From NCBI RefSeq assembly GCF_000276665.1, contig NW_004955448.1:1204542-1268541 (forward strand): a DNA stretch of 64,000 bases. Direction: 5' to 3'. Below, piece after piece: positions 1 to 10,640 of this stretch (position 1 is its first letter; each line of letters begins with the position of its first letter). The position numbers and the translations under genes are program-made. The DNA is from Chinchilla lanigera (taxonomy: Eukaryota > Chordata > Mammalia > Rodentia > Chinchillidae). Below the pieces are notes generated by a model. The model did no database searches. It was not told where the DNA came from and was given only the letters and a program-made list of their open reading frames with translations.

Positions 1-250
1 GAGCCCCGCAGCCCGCCGGGGATGCGCTCCTTCTCTCCGCCGGGGGCGGTGGATGCGGACTGCTGAGCCTGGGTGTCGGGTTGCCGCGTTGCCCTAGTGA
101 CGGGATGCCGAGCGGTGACTCTTTGTGGTGGGAGCTGCGGGTGGGGGGCTCGCCTGGGCTCCTCTGAGGCGTCCCGCGTGATACCCCTGTTCCCAGGACT
201 CCTTTTGCCCCTCGGCCCTAAGGCTTAGCCAGCTGGCGCGCTCCCAAAAT
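1..250. promoter_or_regulatory. CpG-rich block, probable promoter or 5' exon at window edge
   Basis: This is the most GC- and CpG-dense stretch of the window and drops to ordinary AT-rich sequence after about 250. An RFX/X-box-like site, GTTGCCCTAGTGAC, lies at 88-101, and a second GGTTGCC half-site at 79-85. An ATG at 22-24 opens a frame of only about 14 codons, so no protein start is convincing. A plausible splice donor (CAG|GTAAAT) lies near 608 but cannot be tied to an exon. The block is probably the CpG-island promoter or first exon of a gene extending left of the window, or one transcribed rightward into the repeat-rich DNA. The gene and its direction are unknown. Confidence 0.55.
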
Positions 251-1275
251 CAGGGCAGGCATCGGTGGCTCTCAGGAACGTTGCTGAGCTTTGCAGAGCC
301 TACACTGTTCCCTCGTTTGGATACTAGAGGCCTCTCATTTTGTGGATTCCTCTGCCAGAAGAGTCCCCCGAATGTTACGGGTCCATGTGTGGCTAAATTG
401 TTCATAAATTCCGAGCAAAACGAGAGGAGACCTGTGTCAACGGTTAATAAATCCGGAAAGTTACTGCTGGGTCCAAGACTGCGCTCAAAATACAAAGGAT
501 TTCCTACTGCTGTAGGAAAGGGTTCACTGAGTAACACCCGAGCATTTCTGATCTCCAGGGCTAAAAATAACTCGGGACCCTGATCTAGGAGAGGCTTGTA
601 TTTACCAGGTAAATGGTGACCAGAGCCTGTGTGACCCCTCTCCTACCGTCTTGAATAACTTCTAGGCGTTTAGACTGGATGCAGAATTAGGAGATGCTTC
701 ACAACAAACATGTAAATTAAGGTAACAAAGGGGAAAGAGGAAAGCACCGAAACGTTGAAAAGTTGAGTTTCAACTTTAAAGTTACTGTGTAAGGTCACAT
801 TTTGTAGAATTATAGGGATGTAGCTCTGGAAAGGAAACAACGTTGCTAAACAGTCTAGTTAGTCCAGAAGTTTTGTATTTTTTTTCTGGTGCCTTCTTTG
901 AAATAGAGGACCACTGCGTGGAGCGGGTGGGGAGTACAGTAGGAAGAGGTTCCAGGTTTAGGCGCCCATCAGATTGAGACCTTGTATTTTCTTATGCTGT
1001 GAAGATACAGAGCACATATGTGGTGTTTTCTACTTGATTTAGTTACACTTACTCGTGTTTGCTAGTCACCTTTCTGTGGTGGTTGTAGCCGTTTTCATCC
1101 TTATTTTTTAGCTGTTACCACTTTAAAAGTTGATGGTTACATTGTGGTGGTAACATGAATATGTTCACTTTGTGAGAATTCATCAAGCTTATGTTCAGAG
1201 TTTATGCTGTTTGTTTATGTGTGTTACAATCCAATAATCTTAAACAGTAAACAAAAGATGATGAAAGAAAAAAAA
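251..1275. other. Unique flank of the CpG block, nothing recognised
   Basis: Moderately AT-rich DNA. An open frame of about 100 codons at 281-583 has no recognisable family and looks like chance. No repeat family was recognised. Confidence 0.5.
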
Positions 1276-1276
1276 A

Positions 1277-1452
1277 GTGGCACTAATCTCAGCACTCTGA
1301 GGCTGAGGCAGGAGAATCATTTCGAGCCCTGCAATTTAGGCAATTTAGCAAGATCCTGTTTCAAAATAAATTAATTTAAAAAAGACTTGGGATACGGGTC
1401 AGTGCAAAGGCCCTAGATTCAATCCCCAGTACTACACACTAAAAAAAAAAAA
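1277..1452 (+). repeat. B1-dID composite SINE
   Basis: The left part is a 7SL-derived B1-like monomer (CAGCACTCTGAGGCTGAGGC, then AGCAAGATCCTGTTTC). It is followed by a decayed tRNA/ID-like module at about 1386-1433 (GGGATACGGGTCAGTGC ... GATTCAATCCCCAGTAC) and an A tail ending near 1452. This 7SL-plus-tRNA order is that of the B1-dID SINEs of non-murid rodents. The copy is diverged, hence old. Confidence 0.75.
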
Positions 1453-2672
1453 GTCAATAAAAGAAAGAAAAGTGTTAATAATTGTGTATAGAGATTGAGT
1501 TTTATGCATTGATTTACTCTGAAGTTAAGATTTATTTCTGGACTTTATTATCATATTTTTGTAGCACAGAGTTTGAAAAAACTGCCTTCCGTTGTTACTC
1601 TTTTTTTGTTTTTAAACAGTGAAAGGATTAGAAAAACTATGTTATAAATTCAAATCTCAAGAGATTGTAAAATGTCTATTGAGTAAAAACATTCATAAAA
1701 ATGTAGAATTTGTCACTTTCTCATTTTTTCTAAAATATAACAATGTACTTTAGTTAGTTTTACTTTTCCAACATGGTCTTACTTTCCTGGAATTACATAT
1801 AGTAAAATTCAAATATCTTGAAAAATATATTCTGTGTAGTAGAGTAGCTAAACTTCACAGTTTAGAGTTTTAGGTTATATATTCAAAGAGTCCATTTACT
1901 CTGTATTCAGTACTATGATAGTGTCATCCTGTAGCTTTCTTTAGACCCACCTTCCTACCATGCTGCCTTATTTTCCATTTATATACAATGATCTGTTCCT
2001 GTTTGTATAATCATGCATGCTTTGAAAAGGATGCATAGCGGTAGAATATTTGAGTTTTAAGAGTGACAGTATGTTAATTTAAGTCCAAAGGGACTATCCA
2101 TGTGAGAAAAAGAACTACCAACTTGTATCTTTCTTTACTTTTTTTTCAGGGTAGCGGATCCCTACTCAGCAGTATCTGGGCAGAAGTCTAGAAAAGTTGT
2201 AGCTCTTTTGATGCTACAAATATTCAGAATGATTTGGCTATTTGTAATCTGAATATTTAAATTTGGAGTAGATTTTCCCCAAAATTATTCTTTTCTTCTT
2301 GAACAAAACAAACAGTGGCAAACTATGTTCTTTAATGTATAAGTCAGGTGATGTCTGAGCTATTTAATCCCATAAATAAATCATTTGACATTTTAGCAAA
2401 AGTCCATAAGAAATGAAGTTATGCTAGTTAAAACATACTCATTTTAAAAATGTAAATAGAAGCTAAAGCCATAAACTATAATTATCCAATTATAAAACTA
2501 TAATTAACTGAAGCCACCAAAACCCTGAATTATCCAAACTCTTTATCTCCGTACTTCATTTTTGGAAAAACTGCATTAATTATAATAGTATCACAAGAAC
2601 CAAAGGAAATTTAGACAACAGAGAAAAATCACCCCTAATTCCACAAGTTCATACAAATGTCATCTTTCTGGA
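1453..2672. other. AT-rich interval, nothing recognised
   Basis: Strongly AT-rich, without long open frames or a clear repeat family. Very old L1 cannot be excluded by eye. Confidence 0.5.
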
Positions 2673-2685
2673 TGTATTTACTCTT

Positions 2686-2796
2686 TTTTTTTTTTTTTTT
2701 TTTTTTTTTTGGTTTTTCTCCGGTACCGGGAACCGAACTCACGACCTTGCGCTTGCCAGGCAGGCGCTTTTGCCGCTGAGCTAAATCCCCAGCCCC
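2686..2796 (-). repeat. ID SINE, young copy with target-site duplication
   Basis: The minus strand reads GGGGCTGGGGATTTAGCTCA, then the GAGTTCGGTTCCCGGTACCGG module and AGAAAAACC before a long A tail (T run 2686-2710). The tRNA-Ala-like A and B boxes are intact. The flanks carry the direct repeat TGTATTTACTCTT at 2673-2685 and 2797-2809, the target-site duplication of L1-mediated insertion. Confidence 0.93.
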
Positions 2797-3127
2797 TGTA
2801 TTTACTCTTTATTTATGACTTTTTATAGCAAAGTACAAGAAATACCTGTAATTCTATATTTGTTCATTTTGTCCTGAGACCTAGGAATTTTTTCATCCTG
2901 TAGTTTGAGGCTAATTAGAAGAGAGAAATTTAACTGCTTTATGTTCCTTTTGATGAATTTAGATTTTATCGGTAAGTACTTGCCCCCTTTATCACCTGTC
3001 ATGCCTTCTGTCTGAAAGTCTGTTTTGCCAAGCATTAAGATGGCTGTCGCAGTTCTTTTTCTATGGGTGTCAGTCTTACGTAGATCTTCTGTCCTTTCAG
3101 TTCATTTCAGACTTTCTCTGTCCTTGC

Positions 3128-3226
3128 TTTTTTTTTTTTTTTGGTTTTTCTCCGGTACCGGGGACCGAACTCACGACCTTGTGCTTGCCAGGCAGGCGCT
3201 TTTGCCGCTGAGCTAAATCCCCAGCC
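3128..3226 (-). repeat. ID SINE with target-site duplication
   Basis: Same family and wording as the copy at 2686-2796, in the same orientation about 330 bp away. The minus strand carries the CCGGTACCGG palindrome followed by AGAAAAACC and an A tail. The flanking duplication CTGTCCTTGC is at 3118-3127 and 3227-3236. It inserted into the older minus-strand L1. Confidence 0.93.
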
Positions 3227-3479
3227 CTGTCCTTGCATTTTAACATATCTGTTATAAACTTTACATAGCTGGACTTTGGTGTTTTATCTAATATCGCAAT
3301 ATAGGCTTTAATTAGCAAGTTTAGTTCATTTACATGCATTGTAATTATTGACCTGTTTGAAGTTGTTTGAACAAATTTTGTATGTTCTCTGTTATGAATC
3401 CTGTTGGGTTCTATTCTGTTAGTTGTTTCCTTTTTCTGTTTCGTTCTCTTTTCCTCATTCTTGTTTTTCCTTCATGGAT

Positions 3480-3662
3480 GACCCCTTCTCCTATACTGAG
3501 GATAGGACCCAGTGCACTGAGCTACACCCCCCAGGACTTTTAATACTCCTTTTTTGGGGGACAGAGTCCCACATAATCTTTATGTTCCTCAGGCTGGGCT
3601 TGAACTTGCAGTCCTCCTGCCTCAGCCTCCCAGAATGCAGGAAGTACAGGTGAGAGTCACCA
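3480..3662 (-). repeat. B1-dID composite SINE
   Basis: Read on the minus strand, a B1 monomer (about 3546-3662; plus-strand CTCCTGCCTCAGCCTCCCAG) is followed by a tRNA/ID-like module (about 3480-3530; plus-strand GCACTGAGCTACACCCCCCA). The composite lies inside the old L1. Confidence 0.72.
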
Positions 3663-4854
3663 TCGATGTAATGTCTGGAAATTTGATATCACTCTTTAGC
3701 TATTTTTCTCAGTTCTCTCTATTGTCTTTTTCAGAGGGTCAGGATAAATATGTTTCTGCTCTTCTGTTTTTTGAATCTCATTTCATTTTTTTCATCTTCT
3801 TACTGCATTTTGGGTAATTTCTTCTGCTGTATATTCCAGTTGACTCTTCAATTGCGTTTTCTCTCCTAAAGCCCTACATTATGGTTTGTTTTGTTGTTGT
3901 TTGTAGTTCTGCAAATTTACTTTTCATTTGGGAAGTTTCATGTTTTTATCGTGCTTATCTTTTTGGTTATTCCTGATAATATCTTATTACATGCTCAACT
4001 TCGTGGCTTAGGCCATTTCTTTAAATGTTTCTTACTCAGTTATTGGGTACTTTGTGTCTACCTGACAATTCCTGTATATAAGTGACTGTATATTGTTTTT
4101 ATGTTTTTTTCACATACAGTGGCTTGCTTCCTTATGTACTTGGTGATCTTAGACTTTTGATTCATATTTCCCTGATCTTAATATGTAGAAATGCTAGTAA
4201 TGTGAACAGAAGACACTTTCCTTCAAAGGTATTTGCATCTCTTTCTATGTGCCCAGTGATTTTAGCCACCTGGGTCTTCTTTGTCCCTCTCTGTGGCGCC
4301 CCCAGAAATCAGAAGTGTCTGAGTCAGCTTCCTCACAGAGCAGCTGTTGGCGCCTGCGCTCCAGCTGCATTCTTCCTGCCTGCGTGCAGGCTGAAATTCC
4401 AGTTTATGCTCAAGATTTCTTTCTTTTCCTTTGGTGGGGGAAAGCAGTTTATGAAAAATTTTCTAATTTCTGTATGGGGGTTTCGGTTGTCACAAATTCT
4501 CACGAATGCTTGATATATGTTTTTAGAAATTTAACCATTTTGCGGCTTGTGAAATGATATTTCCTTATGATTTTACTTAACATGTCCCCAGTAACAAAGG
4601 TGGACGTCATTCTCGTTTTTGTTAATTACTTGGATGTATTTCTTAATGAAGAACTTGTGAAGATCTTTTACCGTGATTTGTCATTTTTGATGCAGTAGTC
4701 CACTAAATGGACATGTCATAAGTTACCCTTTCTTATTGAAATGTCAGGTAAACTGAAAAAATAGTCAAAAGAAAACTTAGTTATGCTCTTTGTTGTGAAT
4801 TTACAAGGAATAAGAACATAAAACTCCAGCAGCAAGATTTAAAATATAAAATGT

Positions 4855-5013
4855 GGCTGGGCATGCTGGCACATGTCTATAATCCTAGCACTCAGAGGCT
4901 GAGGCAGGATGATTGCCATGAATTCAGGTCCAGCCTGGGCTACATAAGTAAGCTGGACACCAGCCTGGACTATATTGCAAGACCCTGTCTCAAAATAAAT
5001 ACATAGATAAATA
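4855..5013 (+). repeat. B1-type SINE
   Basis: 7SL-derived: GCTGGGCATGCTGGCACATG, then CCAGCCTGGGCTACATAAG, then GCAAGACCCTGTCTCAAAAT, with an (A/T)-rich tail. It contains the internal B1 quasi-duplication (two CCAGCCTGG...CTA blocks). An imperfect target duplication ATAAAATGTG/ATAAAAGTGTG flanks it near 4846 and 5012. Confidence 0.85.
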
Positions 5014-5021
5014 AAAGTGTG

Positions 5022-7017
5022 ACACAATGCAATTAATCAAACATAATAGAAATAACTACTTTGCTGACATATTCTTCATCTTTGCTAATAAAATTGTACA
5101 TTTTTTCATAGTAACAACATCTGATTTAATTCCAGCAAGGGTGATAATCTGCTTCATTGCCCGTGAGCTACAACAGAAGGTAATTTGTAGAAGCTATTTT
5201 TTCTTGTCATCTAGATATAGATGGAGACACACAGGACGGCTGAGCAGGAGCACGCTTTCTGCCGCTAACCTGTCCACCCTTGTGTCTAGACTGTGGTTGA
5301 TTTGGTGCTGAGGTAGAACAGCCATTGTAACTTGAAAGTGTTGCAGAGCAGGAGGTCAGGAGGAACCTGTTTTCTCCAGTGACTTGGCTAGGCTTATGTT
5401 GCCTACTCCTTGACACTCTTTACATTGGATAAATGAACTCCTAGCTTGATTATAGTTAACCAGCCCCTGTTAAGTACACCCAAACTTTGCCCTAACCAGA
5501 TCACCCATTTTCCCACCTGCTTCAGGTCCTTAAGCATTCTGTTTATTCAAGGTTGCTTTCCCATAGTTAGTTAAGCACTTGAGGAAATGCTTCCTATTTA
5601 TTACATTGATATTGTAATAATGACTGAATTGACCATATCACAGTAAATTGCTCTGTCAGTTTTGTGACAGTAATGTAATAGTCTAGATTCTTAAAGGGTG
5701 TATTGCACCTTCCTAAATACCACACTAGCTGATAGAGATTTCCTGAGGTTTGACTCATTTTTCTCTGCTGTACCAAATCAGAAAGAGGATTCTAGAATAA
5801 CATATGGAGCATGTCATTCGAAGACAGTTACTCTTGGATTTAAGAGATATTTGTTGTAGAATTCCAATGGGAAAGGCAGCAAGCCTATAAAAACATGGCT
5901 TCTCTTGTTATCTGATATAAGAGAAATGCAGGCATTCCATTGGAATACCACAAAGAGATAACACATCTAATTTTTCTTCATCTCAGTCCAGGAAGATAAG
6001 CAGTAAAATTTAATTTAATTAGGTCATCATTCCCCCCAAAGTGTATTACAATAAAGTTTTTTAAGAAATGTTTTATTTTTCTCCATAAAAGCTCAGATAT
6101 CACTTCTAGAGAAAGTTCTTTTTGAGTCCACAAACATTGATGATTGGAGAACTGAAAGTCCAAATTGTGCAATGGATGTGTTGAATTTAAAAACTATTAT
6201 AGGGTGAATATTAAATATAAGTATTTAGAAATATTTGATATGTGAAGAGTATTAACATTGCCACCACCACCTGCAGTACCCCCATCTTTATTGAGAAATG
6301 TAGGTAGGTAATTATAACAAGATCTTCGTATACTGCCCTACTATATACTGCCTTACTATTTCAGGACAGTGCAGACTTCTCATTTAAATGAATATACATT
6401 TACCGGAGAGACTAACAGCAAGTTAAAAGCATGAAGAAACAGGAGAGTAGTATAATTTTACCAATTCTATGTCAAAAGTAGGTGTTTTATGTTGAGAGAT
6501 TATGTGAGGACTCTATGTCTTTGTTCAAGACCTCTTTAACAAAATATATTCAATTTGAACGCTTTATTTGGTATTAGTTCTTAGTGGATAGTAGATATTC
6601 CTTGTAATAGTAACATTTTCCAAATCACATTACAGGTGTTGGGGTCTTTCTACTGTTGTATGTGTTGGTGTATAAAAAGGGATTAATATAAACAAAGTCC
6701 TTGCCCTCTGATCTAAAGTCAGGGTGAGGAAGTAATGCATATAAAACTCTTAAGCCACATACTTGGCTATAAGATATACAAGAGACAGACAAGGATACAA
6801 TCTAATTGCATTATATATCATATTTTAAGTATGCTAAAAGAGCAGAGATAAAGAAAATTAATGGAGGCTTGAGTTATAAGAAAGCAATAAAAAGATGTTT
6901 CCTAGAAAAGACTACTTGCTGTTAGATCTTAAGAACTAAATGGGCCTGAAGTTTGATTTTGAAAATCATGGACAGAGCATGAGCTATAGACCCCCGCTTC
7001 TACTAGAACGTAGCCCA
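5022..7017. other. AT-rich interval without recognised genes
   Basis: No convincing open frames. The somewhat GC-richer block 5190-5550 could be an old LTR, but no family was recognised. The remainder is AT-rich unique or ancient-repeat DNA. Confidence 0.5.
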
Positions 7018-8095
7018 TAGAGTAAGAGAATATATTTGCAAAGCATAAGTCTAACAAATTAATCATTCAAAATGCAGACACTGGAGAATATATTATTAAA
7101 TTTCAATAGGAAGAGCGACAACTTGTAAGCAGAGTGGACAAAGACCTAAGTTGGCACTTTGCAAAAGAGTTTGCAAGGCCAGTAACCACAGGAGGACATT
7201 CAGCTGTATTAGCAGGAAAAGGGAAATTGATGGCATAGTGTAACATCTCACACCCATTAGGATGACTGCTATTTAAAAAATAATTAGTGGCATTAAAGAT
7301 GTGGAAAATCGGAACCCTTGTTTTCCACCATCCTGGAAAAAAGCAATATGGTGGTTCCTCAAAAAATTAAAAATAGACTTACTATGTAGCCCAGAAAGTC
7401 CTCTTTTTTTTTTTTTGGTTTTTCTCTGGTACCGGGAACCGAACTCATGACCTTGCGCTTGCCAGGCAGGCGCTTTGCCATTGAGCTAAATCCCCAGCCC
7501 CGAAGATTTTTTTTTTTCTTTCTTTTTTTTCTGGTACCGGGAACCGAACTCATGACCATGCGCATGCCAGGCAGGCACTTTTGCCGCTGAGCTAAATCCC
7601 CAGCCCCCCTCTTTTGGACATATACTTAAAGGAGTTAAAAGCAAGAACTCAGATATTGTGCGCATATGGTCATAGCGGCACTATTTACAGTAGCCAAAAT
7701 GTCAAAGCAGTCCAACTGTCTAATAGGTGAACACAAAAGTATATATACACATAATGGAATGTTGTTTAGCTTTAAAAGAAAGAAGTTTTGACATATACTC
7801 AAACATGAACAGTACTTGGTGAACTATACCAAGTGACAAAAAGACAAATACTGGGTGATTCTACTTATTTAGAATAGTCAAAATTATAAAGATGGAGGGC
7901 TGGAGGGAAGGGGAATTAAGTTATTTAATGTTTACTGAATGTCAGTTTGAGCAGATGAAGACAGTTCTGTGTATGGGTGGTGGTAAAGGTAGTGCAATAA
8001 TGTGAATGAACTCAGTGCTGCTGAGCTTAAATAATTGAGATGGTAAATTTTATGTATATTCTACGACAGTTAAAAAAATTATGAGGCCTCAATGC
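7018..8095 (+). repeat. L1 3' fragment, plus strand
   Basis: Contains decayed L1 ORF2 C-terminal wording (CATCTCACACCCATTAGGAT near 7246; CCTCAAAAAATTAAAAATAG near 7358; ATGGAATGTTGTTTAGC near 7755) followed by a 3' UTR-like tail. No ORF survives. Two ID copies interrupt it at 7408-7607, and the L1 text resumes cleanly on the other side. Confidence 0.75.
7408..7607 (-). repeat. Head-to-tail ID SINE dimer
   Basis: Two ID units lie in the same orientation (about 7408-7501 and 7513-7607), separated by a T/CT-rich linker. Only one outer direct repeat, CCTCTTTT, is found at 7400-7407 and 7608-7615. The flanking L1 text rejoins across the pair. This fits one dimeric insertion, or a second ID targeting the A tail of the first. 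Confidence 0.85.
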
Positions 8096-8690
8096 AGTAC
8101 TGCTACATACCTATCAGAATGTCAAAAATTAAAAATGAATATTAATTTATCAACTAGAACAATATATGCACTGTTACTAGGAGGGTAAAATAGTATAATC
8201 ATTTTGGAAGGCTGTTTGCAGTATCTACTAAAACATAAAACATACAAAGAGCAAAATAAAAGATAGTAGGAAATAACAGAGATCTTTTGGAATTGAGAAG
8301 AGAATCAAGAGATGGAGGAAGGGAGGAAGAAAGAGAATAAAAAAAGAATCGTGATGATATATGTAGCAACTCCCCAAGAGGAATGTAATCATTATGTACT
8401 CCAAACAGGTACTAACAGAAAATAAAAATTGAAAAAAAACACAAACATTAAGACCCCACAGTTCCGGTCCTATGTATAATCCAAGTAAAAATGCTTACAT
8501 ATCTTCCCCAAAGGGGGAGATTGTTCATAGCACAATTCATAAATTGTGAATTGCCCCAACCTGGAAATGACCCAGATGCCTATCGATAGTAGGATGTATG
8601 AGTAAAGTATGTTATATTCACATAACAGGATCATATACAATGAACAAAACTTTTCAACAGTATAGGTCATCCTCCTTCATCAAAAGAAGC
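8096..8690 (+). repeat. Second, older L1 3' fragment
   Basis: Again reads as L1 ORF2 C-terminal sequence (TTTTGGAAGGCTGTTTGCAG near 8200; CCAACCTGGAAATGACCCAG near 8556; then the usual stretch ending near 8680), partly duplicating the preceding fragment's text with different mutations. It is interrupted by an A-tailed repeat at about 8271-8445. Confidence 0.65.
8271..8445 (+). repeat. A-tailed dispersed repeat, probably a lineage-specific L1 3' end
   Basis: A purine-rich lead (GATGGAGGAAGGGAGGAAG) is followed by GGAATGTAATCATTATGTAC, a CAGGTACTAA block and an A-rich tail. It aligns along its length with 28690-28831, and both sit as insertions in older repeats. Confidence 0.5.
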
Positions 8691-9130
8691 TATATAAATA
8701 TCCTTTGGGGATAGATTATTTGAAGGGTGCCATAGGATGCTGATATAGCCCTGTTTCATGATCTGAGTGTCAGTTATATAGATTTCTGTGGAAATCCATG
8801 AAGTTACAGATTTATGATTGATATACTTTTCTGTATTTCATCGTACTTCAAAAGATAACAATTTAAAACAGCATTTGTGTTTGCAGAAGAGAGAAAAATT
8901 AACAACTGGTTCTAAAATATGTATAGAAATTTGAAGTACCAAGAAAAACCAAGATAACCTTGAAGAACAAAATTAGAGAATATTGTCAAGACAAGTATAC
9001 ATAATATTTGCACAAAGCTAAACGTATAAGTCAACAGAAAAGAATAAAGAATACAGAAATAGACATGGATGATCAATAACTTTTCAACTTAGATGTCAAG
9101 GTAATTAAATGTGTGTGTGTTGAGGGGAGA
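8691..9130. other. AT-rich interval, nothing recognised
   Basis: No open frames of note and no clear repeat. A short TG run lies near 9112-9121. Confidence 0.45.
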
Positions 9131-9410
9131 AAGCTGTGATGTTTAAGCTTAATGGTCAACCTGATTGGCTTGGAAGCTGCCTAAGGGATTAGTAAAGCCC
9201 ACATCTCGTATCCGGTATATGTCATGGTGGGTAGTGTAACAGGACTTTAGGTGCTTTGTATGGTTCTTGGAACCTTCCTCTCTTCCTCTCTCTTCCTCTC
9301 TTCCTCTCTGTTTCCCTGTTCTGCAGTGAACTAAGCAATAAACCTCTCTTCCTTTAAATTGTGGTGTTAGGTAATTTGTCCCAGCAGTGGGAAAGCTCAC
9401 AAACACAAGT
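9131..9410 (+). repeat. LTR fragment of ERVL/MaLR type
   Basis: GATTGGCTTGGAAGCTGCCT near the left and, near the right, GTGAACTAAGCAATAAACC (polyadenylation-type AATAAA) with TAATTTGTCCCAGCAGTGGG. This layout matches rodent MaLR-class LTRs. It includes a (CTCTTCCT)n patch at about 9275-9310. Termini and target duplication are not clear. Confidence 0.5.
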
Positions 9411-9654
9411 CTTTCTTTAAAAAAATTGCTGGAGCAATTGGGCATCTGTGCAAAAAGGACAAAACAAAACCCTAGCTCTACCCTTATATCTTACTTGCTG
9501 AAAAAATTAACTTATAGGGTATGCTAAACCTGCGTATAAATGCCAAGATCTTTCTGGAAAAGGTCTTTTTGACTTTTATTTAAGCCCAAAATTCTTAAGT
9601 AGAACAAAAATCATGAACCATGTGAGAAAAATTAATTTAAAAAGAAATTGATGA

Positions 9655-10230
9655 AAAAGTTTTAAATTTTTGTTCCTTATAACTGGAGCTCTCATACTGA
9701 AAATGGAAATGTAACATACCACAACCTTTTGGAAAATAACCTGAAGTTTCTTAAAACTTTAAACACCTACCACATAAGCCTGATATTTTTCTATGTATTT
9801 ACCTAAGGAATTTAAAATCATATGTCTAAACAAAGACCTGGAAAAAATGTTCTTATGATCTCTATTTGGATTAGCCCAAATCTGGAAAAACCTCCCAGTA
9901 GACAGCTCATGTACAGGTGAACAGATCGTACAATGTCCATATAATGGAATACTATTCATCAATAAAAGAGAACATGTTTTTGATATATTCAACAGTGCAT
10001 CTCAAAATAATGTTAAATGAAAGAAGTGAGACCCCCTTCTGCTATGACCTCTCCCTCCTCCATAAAAACCAAAAATAGGGTCTGTACTCATGGAAATGAC
10101 CCCGGTATATCTGAGAAAGAGTGTTCTGACTGGATCCTGAGAGACAAGATGAACTGGGTACACACATTGCATTCTGCTTGGTAAATACGTTTCTCACAGA
10201 GTTGGGGTGAAAACTTCTAAACCATTAAAC
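9655..10230 (+). repeat. L1 3' fragment, plus strand
   Basis: Decayed L1 ORF2 C-terminal text: CCATATAATGGAATACTATT near 9938, CATCAATAAAAGAGAACATG near 9957, TTAAATGAAAGAAGTGAGAC near 10013. No frame survives. Confidence 0.6.
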
Positions 10231-10234
10231 ATGT

Positions 10235-10640
10235 TTTAGTTTTGTGGGGCTGCTGTAACAAATTGCCACAGATTCTGTGGCTTAAAACAAGAAACTATAT
10301 TCTCTCACCATCTTGAGAAGCTGAAGTCGAAAAGGAAGGTATTTTCTTGGGCTATAGTCTTCCTGACATCTCTAAGGAAGGATTTTTTTCTTTCTCTTCC
10401 AGCTTTTGGTGACTGTGAGCATAGCATGACTTGTATCTGCGTCACTCCAGTCTCTGCTGTATCTTTGCACAGCCTTTTGCTCTCCTCTGGCTGGGTCTCC
10501 TCTGGGTGTCTCTTAGAAGGACAACTGCATTGAGTTTAGGCCTCACCTGCACCACCTAGAAGGGAGTTTTGAGATCCTTGTCAGTAAAGACGTGTTTTGC
10601 ATATTGAGGTTATATTCACAGTTTTCATTGGCTAAGACAT
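10235..10640 (+). repeat. ERVL/MLT2-like LTR fragment
   Basis: The start GGGCTGCTGTAACAAATTGC followed by GTGGCTTAAAACAAGAAACT is the opening wording of an old ERVL-class LTR. The body keeps TCACTCCAGTCTCTGCTGTA and a TCTTAGAAGGACAACTGCAT block. The family name is from memory. Confidence 0.55.

Larger units (their letters stand above)
2797..4720 (-). repeat. Decayed L1 (L1M-type) on the minus strand
   Basis: The text resembles reverse-complement L1, for example the stretch near 3315-3360 (TTCATTTACATGCATTGTAATTATTG), typical of the ORF2 reverse-transcriptase region of old L1s. The blocks at 3330-3470 and 3660-4000 resemble L1ME or HAL1-like sequence, and the block at 4540-4700 is L1-like. 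It is interrupted by an ID (3128-3226) and a B1-dID (3480-3662). A more GC-rich patch at 4280-4400 does not fit and may be unrelated. No intact reading frame survives. Confidence 0.55.

Noticed and set aside
2686..3226. tRNA-Ala-like sequences
   Set aside because: They are ID SINEs with A tails and target duplications, not tRNA genes: no acceptor-stem closure and no terminator in the expected place.
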